A DNA stretch of 64,000 nucleotides, from contig JAUNEN010000004.1 of NCBI GenBank assembly GCA_030525525.1, positions 26,980-90,979 on the forward strand. The letters run 5' to 3'. Source of the DNA: Erysipelotrichaceae bacterium (GTDB lineage: Bacteria > Bacillota_I > Bacilli_A > Erysipelotrichales > Erysipelotrichaceae). The notes under the pieces are model-generated. The model saw only the letters and a list, made by a program, of their open reading frames with translations, ran no database searches and had not been told where the DNA came from. Made by a program: the position numbers and the translations under genes. Shown one piece after another: positions 43,606 to 50,611 of the stretch (its first letter is position 1; each line of letters starts with the position of its first letter).

Positions 43606-43666
43606 AAACTGTTCCCCTTTCCCGTTGACTCTCTGTCACCTGCAAAAATGCAAAACCTCATAAAGC

Positions 43667-44434
43667 TCATAATGTCTTTACAAGGATGCAGCTGATATTG
43701 TCATCCTCATTTCTCGCAATGTTCAGACGTGTAATATCCTGAAGGTTTTTCACCATAACAGCTTTGTCCGTCAGTACCTGAGGGTTGAATGCCTGATAGA
43801 ATTCCCGAGGCGAAACAACATGACGGAAGCCATCACAGCAAAGCATAAATACCTGCTGCGGTGACGTCTTACCAAAAGAAAAATCAGGAATAACAGTACG
43901 GCTTGCGCCGATGCATTGAAGAAGAACATTGCGCTGAGGGTCGTTAAATGCCTGTTCAACCGTCATTCGGCCTTCATCAATCTCACGCTGAACATATGTC
44001 TGATCCTTTGTCATCTGGTAACAGTTGTCCGTTAACAGATAAACTCTGGAATCACCTACGTTCATAATGTAGTAGTCATTCCCGATAATCAGCAAAGCTA
44101 CTGCAGTGGTCCCGAGATTGCAATGCTTCATTGCGCCATAATCAGCGATTCTGTCACCTGTGTCCAGAATGAGATCTGACCACTGATGCCATAATTCGTT
44201 CCGCTCAAAACCATTTTCAACCATTGCCGGAAATTCTTCGGTAAACCACTGCGCCAGCGCTTTTACCATAGTGGCACTGGCGACCTCGCCTTTCGCGAGA
44301 CCGCCCATGCCGTCACACATAGAGGCAAACAGGACTTTCCCGACTTTCGTTTCAGCCTGCATGACCAGCATTGAATCCTGATTTGTCTTCTTTTTGGTTC
44401 CTACATCTGTCCATGTAGCTGTCAGAAAATCCAT
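43667..44434 (-). CDS. PP2C-family Ser/Thr protein phosphatase
   Basis: A 255-residue protein. PP2C motifs in order: KKKTNQDSMLV (about 14-24), CDGMGGLAKGEVASA (about 39-53), VGDSRVYLL, CCDGFRHVV, DDNISCILV (end). The metal-binding Asp residues are all present, so it is probably active. No TM. The gene sits between the protease-FHA fusion and a kinase, as in known prokaryotic kinase/phosphatase pairs, and should reverse the pThr marks read by the FHA proteins. Confidence 0.95.
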   Translation of the reverse strand: MDFLTATWTDVGTKKKTNQDSMLVMQAETKVGKVLFASMCDGMGGLAKGEVASATMVKALAQWFTEEFPAMVENGFERNELWHQWSDLILDTGDRIADYGAMKHCNLGTTAVALLIIGNDYYIMNVGDSRVYLLTDNCYQMTKDQTYVQREIDEGRMTVEQAFNDPQRNVLLQCIGASRTVIPDFSFGKTSPQQVFMLCCDGFRHVVSPREFYQAFNPQVLTDKAVMVKNLQDITRLNIARNEDDNISCILVKTL

Positions 44435-44468
44435 GTCTGTTTCCCCCTATGTGTCAGTTTGTACATAA

Positions 44469-46166
44469 TTACAGTTTCTTGAATGTGAATTCTTCGTCAG
44501 CGAATGCGATTCTGTCACCGTCAGCCAGTTCAACCTGCTGACCTGCAACACATTTGACGTCATTGACGAATGTGGAGTTTGTGGAGTGCTTATCAACAAC
44601 GAATGTCTTGGAACCGCTGGAGACAATCTCTGCATGCAGTCTGCCGACGTTTGTGTTGTCAGCAATGCAGTAATCAACGTTGTTTCTTTCACGGCCGATT
44701 CTGAAGTGATCTTTGTTGATGTTTACAGTCTCCCCGTTCTTCTTTCTTGTCAGTGTTCCGTATGTCTTTGCACTGAGTACTGTTGTTTCACCGGCTGAGC
44801 TATTGAGTACTGTTGTTTCACCGGCTGTGCTATTGAGTACTGTTGTTTGATTGCCGTTATAGCCATCATTGATCGGCCAACCTGCGTCAGCTGGCTGAAC
44901 GGGCTGTGAAGGCTCTACTCTATAAGCGCCTTGATCCTGAGGGACAGGTGCAGGCGGTGCAGTGTCATAAACCGGAGCAGCCTTCTTCTTGCCTCTGCTT
45001 GCTAAGAATGCGATGAGACCGATGACTGCAACAACGCCTGCTGCGATGACACCGATTAACCAGCCCGGAAGTCCTGTCTTCTTTTCGACAAGCTTTGCTC
45101 TTGCATCATTCAGAGCAGTAAGTGCAGCATCAACGTCAGCCTGTGAAGCATTGATATTGTTGGAAACTGTTCTTGCGCTTTCCATAGCCAGTGCAAGAGC
45201 GTCGCCTGTTTCTTTTGTATAATTGCCGAGATTCAGAGCATTCGCTTCTGTCAGAGCGTTATTGAGAGCTGTCTTATCAGCGGGATCAGGACTCGGTGAA
45301 GTTGTTGGAGTAGGAGTCGGTGTCGGAATGATTCCGCCATGTGCGCACTGTGTATATTCGATTCCCCAGGAGTCAAGAATGTTGATAATTTCATCTGTAG
45401 CTACAGAATAGTAGTAATCCTGATCGAATACGTTTTCAGATGTAGATCCGTTCAGAACACCGATCACGCAGCCGTTGTTGTCAACTAACGGTCCGCCGGA
45501 GAATCCGCTTGTGATCTTTGCGTTTGTAACAACATAGTCAACTGTTCCGCGGGAAGTTGTGATTCTGTTCAGCTTGGAAACCTGTCCGTTGGAAATTGTG
45601 ACGTCTTCACTTGTGAATGTCTGTACCGGCTCAAGTGTATCGAATTCTGCCGGGAAACCAAGAGCATAGCAGATTTCAGTCTGAGCAACCTGAGAGCTCT
45701 TTCTGATCTGCAGATAAGAACGGTTGTTGATTGCCTGCTGTAAGCTCAGCACTGCGACATCGAGTTCATAGCTGCTTGTCTTGATGGTGGCAGTCATTGT
45801 GTTGTCACGAAGAACGTTGACGACAATCTGGAGTTTGCTGCGGCACTGGTCGGCTGTTTTGCCGTTGCCCCAGAGTTCAGCAACCTGCTGCATTGTTTCA
45901 TCAGTAACGGATACAACATGATCAGCTGTGATTGCTGTTGTATCGTTGATCAGGAATGCTGTACCGGACTGAATGTCATGAGCAGTATTACTGTCATCGA
46001 CATAAACGACCTTGACCTGCAGTACTCCCTTCTTGTCCTCTGTAACCGCAGCATTTTCGCCATCTGCGTTTACGATTGTGGTGAATGGTGTCAGCATCAT
46101 TCCGAATGCGACTGCAAGCATTAAGAATGCAGCACAGATGCGGTGCAATACCTTACCGGATTTCAT
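44469..46166 (-). CDS. Secreted trypsin-like protease - FIVAR - TM - cytosolic FHA fusion
   Basis: A 565-residue protein. Signal peptide 1-34. Trypsin-like domain with probable triad His83 (TADHVV), Asp136 (ELDVAVL) and Ser223 (GFSGGPLVD). A Thr/Pro linker (281-295) leads to a FIVAR-like three-helix region (296-362), TM (368-390), a Pro-rich cytosolic linker with three TTVL motifs (441, 451 and 461), and an FHA domain (about 475-565; FRIGRERNNVDYCIAD, VGRLHAEIV, HSTNSTFVN). Outside it can cut proteins; inside it can be phosphorylated and bind pThr. It is the first gene after direct-repeat promoter site B, with AAGGAGG upstream. Confidence 0.93.
   Translation of the reverse strand: MKSGKVLHRICAAFLMLAVAFGMMLTPFTTIVNADGENAAVTEDKKGVLQVKVVYVDDSNTAHDIQSGTAFLINDTTAITADHVVSVTDETMQQVAELWGNGKTADQCRSKLQIVVNVLRDNTMTATIKTSSYELDVAVLSLQQAINNRSYLQIRKSSQVAQTEICYALGFPAEFDTLEPVQTFTSEDVTISNGQVSKLNRITTSRGTVDYVVTNAKITSGFSGGPLVDNNGCVIGVLNGSTSENVFDQDYYYSVATDEIINILDSWGIEYTQCAHGGIIPTPTPTPTTSPSPDPADKTALNNALTEANALNLGNYTKETGDALALAMESARTVSNNINASQADVDAALTALNDARAKLVEKKTGLPGWLIGVIAAGVVAVIGLIAFLASRGKKKAAPVYDTAPPAPVPQDQGAYRVEPSQPVQPADAGWPINDGYNGNQTTVLNSTAGETTVLNSSAGETTVLSAKTYGTLTRKKNGETVNINKDHFRIGRERNNVDYCIADNTNVGRLHAEIVSSGSKTFVVDKHSTNSTFVNDVKCVAGQQVELADGDRIAFADEEFTFKKL
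44775..44850 (-). repeat. 30-bp tandem repeat encoding TTVL phosphosite-like motifs
   Basis: About 2.5 units of 30 bp starting at 44775, 44805 and 44835, encoding GETTVLNS(S/T)A repeatedly. Units 1 and 2 differ by a single base. The repeat multiplies the Thr-Thr-Val-Leu motif in the cytosolic linker of the protease-FHA protein. Confidence 0.9.
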
Positions 46167-46232
46167 AAGCTCTACCCTCCTTAATTTGTTGCTTTGCTTA
46201 TTGAAGCGATCTCTCGCTTGTTCCCTGATTCA

Positions 46233-46312
46233 AGACTAGCATCCCGGAATCCCTTTCTTTCCGGAACCGGACAGAATGCACATTTCGCGGTATGGAATGC
46301 ACATTCACCGTA
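46233..46312 (-). promoter_or_regulatory. LytTR-type direct-repeat promoter (site B)
   Basis: On the minus strand: TGTGCATTCCAT then AATGTGCATTCTGTC, with repeat cores at 46296-46301 and 46275-46280, 21 bp apart. A -10 TAGTCT lies at 46238-46233, 37 bp beyond the proximal core, and the ATG of the protease-FHA gene is about 67 bp further. It is the best-matched copy of the three. Confidence 0.72.
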
Positions 46313-46339
46313 TTTTAAAGATGCTGTAAAAAGCAAAAA

Positions 46340-46490
46340 TGTTCTAAAGGTGTACCTTTATAACATTTTCATTCTAGTTTAATAAGGTAAGTTTTTCTAG
46401 GAAAAATAAGCGTATTCCCCATTGTTTTTTGCATAAATTGCAAAAATTTTTTTATTTGCACACAAAGAACATAAAAGTACACTTTTTGAG
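46340..46490. other. Two related palindromes in inverted orientation bounding ~115 bp
   Basis: AAAGGT-GT-ACCTTT at 46346-46359 and AAAAGT-AC-ACTTTT at 46473-46486. Read in opposite orientation they share ATAAA-x-GTACAC-x-TTT. Between them lies an AT-rich segment with a stem-loop TTTTTGCA...TGCAAAAA (46426-46446). Serine recombinases act on short dyad sites with a central dinucleotide, and such a gene begins at 46500. Whether these are its sites is inference. Confidence 0.35.
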
Positions 46491-46499
46491 CAGATATAC

Positions 46500-47126
46500 C
46501 TATCTTTTATGGTAGTTTTTTTCTTTCTGCTCTTCCTGTTTCAGCAAAGCTTTTTTCAAAAATGTTGATCGTGGCATATTGATACTTTCAGCTGCTTTCG
46601 CTGCGCTGATTTCCCCCATATCCCATAATTCGTAAGCATGTTCAAATCCTTCAGGCAAAGGCACTTCAGGTCTGCCGAAGCGGACTCCTCTGCTTTTGGC
46701 AGACTGGATTCCTTCCTTCTGTCTCTGCCTGATATTTTCTCTTTCAATGTGTGCAACGTAACAAAGTATCTGCAATACCAGATCGGCAATGAACTGACCG
46801 GTGACCCCGTCAGCTTTCTGTCTTGTATCAAGAAGCGGCATATCGAGAACCACGATATATACGCCCTTATTCTTGATCAGCTGCCATTGGTGCTGAATCT
46901 CCGAATAATTTCTGCCCAGACGGTCGATGCTTTTTATATACAGAACATCCTCTTTCTTAAGCTTTCTGTACATCTTCTGATAACCCGGTCTGTCAAAATT
47001 CTTTCCCGATTTTTTATCTATGAAGATGTTTGATTCCGGAATGCCGAGTTCAAGCATCGCATCTATCTGCCGGTTTTCATTCTGATCTATACTGCTTACC
47101 CGAATATATCCATAGGTCTCTCCCAT
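46500..47126 (-). CDS. Serine site-specific recombinase (resolvase/invertase)
   Basis: A 208-residue protein from MGETYGYIRVSS (GGAGGAG upstream; the frame from 47141 is less likely). The catalytic Ser lies in GYIRVSSIDQNENRQ. Further motifs are YIKSIDRLGRNY and the E-helix region HIERENIRQRQKEG, then a C-terminal helix-turn-helix (ISAAKAAESINMPRSTFLKK). This is the small resolvase/invertase class, with no large C-terminal domain. It is alone, with no transposase or phage gene nearby. 23-bp imperfect direct repeats (18 of 23) lie at both ends of the gene (46499-46521 and 47169-47191). Confidence 0.92.
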   Translation of the reverse strand: MGETYGYIRVSSIDQNENRQIDAMLELGIPESNIFIDKKSGKNFDRPGYQKMYRKLKKEDVLYIKSIDRLGRNYSEIQHQWQLIKNKGVYIVVLDMPLLDTRQKADGVTGQFIADLVLQILCYVAHIERENIRQRQKEGIQSAKSRGVRFGRPEVPLPEGFEHAYELWDMGEISAAKAAESINMPRSTFLKKALLKQEEQKEKNYHKR

Positions 47127-47677
47127 CCACTCCTCCTGCATTGCAAACAGATCGGTTTCATTAATTATCCTACACTTTTGGGTAGTTTTTTGCGAAAATT
47201 AATCTTTTTGTCCGGCAGGTAAGTTTAACTGAATCTTATAAGCGTTTTCCCCACTTAACTTTATTAAAATGCATCTATGCATGTATATACACAAAAGGAC
47301 AGCATTGACCGGTAAAACTGCAAAACCAGCCAATCGTATAGATACATCGTACATACATTGGTATTTTCATTAATGAATTCAGCATTCCTTTCAGAATATC
47401 CGGCTGAAGACCGAATAATGATTAATAATCTTCCTTATATAATAAAGATGTTTTATATCTGTACCGGTATGCAAATACAACCCGGACTGCCCAAAATGGC
47501 TATTGCAAAAATATCAGACAGACGGTTAACATATGTTTAATCTATTACTGTACCGATGCAGCAATCCCTTCGCAGCAGAAGCTGTGTGATATATATTCCG
47601 GATCCGAAATCAATGCAGGCATTTTTGCCGGAATCTTTTTGTTTCGGATCCTGACAGATTTTCAGAGGACAACAGAT
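47127..47677. other. Divergent intergenic region with inverted repeat in the PP2C leader
   Basis: About 550 bp without a gene, serving as the spacer between minus-strand and plus-strand blocks. The last part has GGATCCGAAA (47600-47609) and TTTCGGATCC (47642-47651), a perfect 10-bp inverted repeat around 32 bp. It overlaps an alternative pairing ATTCCGG/CCGGAAT (47595-47601 and 47627-47634). The two helices exclude each other, which could be a leader switch for the PP2C gene. I see no LytTR-type repeat pair on this side. Confidence 0.45.
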
Positions 47678-48439
47678 ATGACATTCTACTACAGTGCAGC
47701 GTGCAGTTCAGACTGCGGAAACAGAACAGATAATCAGGATCGTATCTTTTTTGATTGTGCGGATCATTCGTCTTCACCGCTTTACAGTCTGAAGAAAGCA
47801 GACGGTATTGTTGATTCTCAGGTTTTTGCGATCTTCGACGGAATGGGCGGAGAAAATCATGGAGATGCGGCAGCGAGTACTGCCTGTGAATCATTCAGTG
47901 CAATTGTCCGTAATCGCAAAAAAGCAATTGATCACAGATTCATTGCTGAAACAGTCAGGATCATCAATCAGAAGGTTGTTCAGAAAGCCAGAGAATTCAA
48001 AACAGACAAAATGGGTTCTACCCTTGTGAGCCTTTGGTTTCAGAATAATAACGTCTATGTGTGCAATCTCGGTGATTCCAGAGCCTATCGGTTAAGAGGC
48101 AGTCAGTTTCAGCAGCTTTCTGTCGATCATGTTCTCGCCAGTACGGTTCCGTCAATGTATAAAGCCTCAAAATCTGCTGTTTCACAATATCTCGGAATTG
48201 ATGAATCCGAATATCTCATAGAACCATATATTGCCAAAGGCAGTATCCAGGCAGGTGATCAGTATCTGATCTGCAGCGATGGTTTGAATGATATGGTTCC
48301 CAATATTGAAATCACTTCAATCATGCAGTCAGCGAAAACGGCAGAGGAATGTGCCGGAAAACTGATTCAGGCAGCTCTGGATCATGGCGGCAAAGATAAT
48401 GTTTCCGTCATAGTCTGCAGAATTGACAAATCATACTGA
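47678..48439 (+). CDS. PP2C-family Ser/Thr protein phosphatase
   Basis: A 253-residue protein from MTFYYSAACSSDCGNRTDNQD (AGAGGA upstream; the longer frame from 47639 has no site). PP2C motifs: NRTDNQDRIFFD, IFDGMGGENHGDAAAS, NLGDSRAYRLRG, ICSDGLNDMVPN, KDNVSVIVC. All metal ligands are present. It is the first gene of the plus-strand block, co-transcribed with two kinases (32 bp to the next). It is distant in sequence from the other PP2C, so the two belong to separate kinase sets. Confidence 0.93.
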   Translation: MTFYYSAACSSDCGNRTDNQDRIFFDCADHSSSPLYSLKKADGIVDSQVFAIFDGMGGENHGDAAASTACESFSAIVRNRKKAIDHRFIAETVRIINQKVVQKAREFKTDKMGSTLVSLWFQNNNVYVCNLGDSRAYRLRGSQFQQLSVDHVLASTVPSMYKASKSAVSQYLGIDESEYLIEPYIAKGSIQAGDQYLICSDGLNDMVPNIEITSIMQSAKTAEECAGKLIQAALDHGGKDNVSVIVCRIDKSY

Positions 48440-48471
48440 AAGCGATCAGTTTTAAAGGCAGGTGATGCATC

Positions 48472-50571
48472 ATGACAGATATGCATTTCAGATATGACGA
48501 ATGGGTTCCCGTCAAAGTCATCGGTTCGGGAAGCTTCAGTACGGTATATGAAATCGAGCGCACGATTCTCGGCAAAAAAGAAACAGCTGCTCTGAAGGTG
48601 ATCTCCATTCCGAAGAACCAATCGGAAGTGGATGAATTACGGATGAACGGCTATAACGATCGCAGTATTACTGCACATTTTGAGAACAGTCTGAAAAGTA
48701 TTGTGCAGGAATACATGTACATGGCCGAAATGAAAGGCCATCCGAATATTGTTTATTGCGATGATATCAAATATGTTCAGAAGGATTCAGGATTCGGCTG
48801 GGATATTTATATCCGCATGGAATTGCTGAACCCTTTCACAAAGATTCTCAATACAGGATATTCAGAATCAGAAACCATCAAGCTTGGAATGGATATCTCA
48901 AGAGCGTTGGTGGCATGTCATGCCAAAAATATCATTCACCGTGATATCAAGCCTCAGAATATCTTCATTTCAAAGCTCGGCGATTATAAACTCGGTGACT
49001 TCGGAGTGGCGAAAACTCTTGAACATACACAGGGCGGAACAATTATCGGAACAGTCAATTACATGGCACCCGAAGTTTATAACAATCAGCCCTACGACAA
49101 GTCTGCAGATATCTATTCTCTCGGTATGGTTCTTTACTGGCTGATGAACGAAAGAAGATTTCCTTTTCTTCCTCTGCCGCCGAATGTGCCGACATATTCA
49201 GATATGGAAGAATCCGCCAGAAGACGATTCCGCGGTGTTCAGTTCCCGGAACCTGCACACGGAAGCGAAGAATTAAAGCGGATTGTATATAAAGCATGTG
49301 CATTTAATCCGAAAGACAGATATGCGACTGCAGAAGAAATGCTTCATGATCTTGAAAGGATCTCTTCTTCTCAAACAGCAAAAGCTGAATCAATTGATCA
49401 TAAAAAACAGAAAGCAATTGAATTCACAGACGAAACAACAAAGCTGGCCGGGGAAACAACTGTACTGAGCAATGAAAAGCCAGAACCAAACCGTTTCAGA
49501 CTTCCCGGTCTGCTGATCCTGCTTGCCGCCCTGATCATTGCCGCAGTTATTCATTTCTTCCCCCGCACATCGGGCAGCGCAGATACTCCTGACGAATCCC
49601 TTCAGCCGGCTGAAAGCATGGAGCCGAATAATGTCGTTCCTGAGCAAAAAAGCATCAATATCGCATTTGTCATGGATTTCTCCGGATCAATGCTTTTCCC
49701 GGCAGATCTTTACGAAGCAGTCAGCGAACCGATTACAATCACATCAGACAGCCTGGATGAGCATTTATCAAAAGAAGGCACATATTTTGTGATTACAAAT
49801 CCCGAGACCACCGCAACAGTTTACCGGATTGAATATGATAACGGATGGGCTTACAGCGATGCGTCGATCTGGCTCGGTGAAGAAAAACCAGAACAGACGA
49901 TGATTTCAGATGAACCTGCGGAACAGTTCAAAAACGGTGATGGATTATACATGGTCTATACTGCCGGTCAGGAATATCTGGAAGGAATGAAAACCGATCC
50001 GTATGCATTGGTTATGAGTTCTTCAAACAGACTTGCATATCTGAAAGAATATGTCATTTCGTTTGTCAGAAAAGTCAAAGATGATCTGCCTGAAGAGTAT
50101 ACGGTCAATATTGCATACAATGCTTTCAGCAAAGATATTCTCGCAGGCAGTGACTTTATCTGCTTTACTGATCAGGAAAAAGAAGAACACTACAAAGATT
50201 TCTATGAAAAAATCAGATTGCTGAAAACAGACTTCGGAACAAGGCAGCTTCAGGGACTTCTTGACGCAGAAAAGCTTTCATGGAACGATTCTGGCAATCC
50301 GAAACAGAAGAATTATGTTATTTTGATTACGGACGGATATCTGAATGACGAGGAAGAAGTCCTTAAAACAGCTGAATCAATGAAGAAAAACGGCATTGAA
50401 TTGATCGTCATCGGAATGAATCTGCCCCTGCCTCAGCAATTTATAAACTCATGCAGATCCATCGCATCTGAAAATATGCTTTATACATGCGATACAGCAG
50501 AATCGCTGAATTCAGCATTAAACAATGAAGTATTCACTTACATCACTGCTCAGAACTCATCTGAGAATTAA
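48472..50571 (+). CDS. Transmembrane Ser/Thr kinase with extracellular vWA domain
   Basis: A 699-residue protein. Kinase: GSGSFSTVY (18-26), Lys42, HRDIKPQN with Asp158, DFG 176-178, activation segment GGTIIGTVNYMAPE. A cytosolic juxtamembrane linker carries ETTKLAGETTVLSNE (321-335). TM about 345-363. The extracellular part (about 395-695) is a vWA-like domain with an intact MIDAS start DFSGS (402-406) and later VILITDGY. vWA domains bind ligands via a metal, so this kinase may sense or bind a surface protein. The family (with its neighbour) has a conserved insert FPFLPLPP...YSDMEES in the kinase C-lobe. Confidence 0.93.
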   Translation: MTDMHFRYDEWVPVKVIGSGSFSTVYEIERTILGKKETAALKVISIPKNQSEVDELRMNGYNDRSITAHFENSLKSIVQEYMYMAEMKGHPNIVYCDDIKYVQKDSGFGWDIYIRMELLNPFTKILNTGYSESETIKLGMDISRALVACHAKNIIHRDIKPQNIFISKLGDYKLGDFGVAKTLEHTQGGTIIGTVNYMAPEVYNNQPYDKSADIYSLGMVLYWLMNERRFPFLPLPPNVPTYSDMEESARRRFRGVQFPEPAHGSEELKRIVYKACAFNPKDRYATAEEMLHDLERISSSQTAKAESIDHKKQKAIEFTDETTKLAGETTVLSNEKPEPNRFRLPGLLILLAALIIAAVIHFFPRTSGSADTPDESLQPAESMEPNNVVPEQKSINIAFVMDFSGSMLFPADLYEAVSEPITITSDSLDEHLSKEGTYFVITNPETTATVYRIEYDNGWAYSDASIWLGEEKPEQTMISDEPAEQFKNGDGLYMVYTAGQEYLEGMKTDPYALVMSSSNRLAYLKEYVISFVRKVKDDLPEEYTVNIAYNAFSKDILAGSDFICFTDQEKEEHYKDFYEKIRLLKTDFGTRQLQGLLDAEKLSWNDSGNPKQKNYVILITDGYLNDEEEVLKTAESMKKNGIELIVIGMNLPLPQQFINSCRSIASENMLYTCDTAESLNSALNNEVFTYITAQNSSEN

Positions 50572-50611
50572 ACCTTGAATGTCTGATCATGATTCAGACA
50601 GGGAGAATGAT

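Noticed and set aside
44447..44692. 81-codon minus-strand frame overlapping the protease-FHA end
   Set aside because: It is a shifted frame of the FHA domain with low protein-like quality, and the FHA domain itself is intact.
46500..47126. IS607-type insertion sequence from the serine recombinase
   Set aside because: No TnpB gene is adjacent, and the protein has an invertase/resolvase layout. Only a lone recombinase can be supported.
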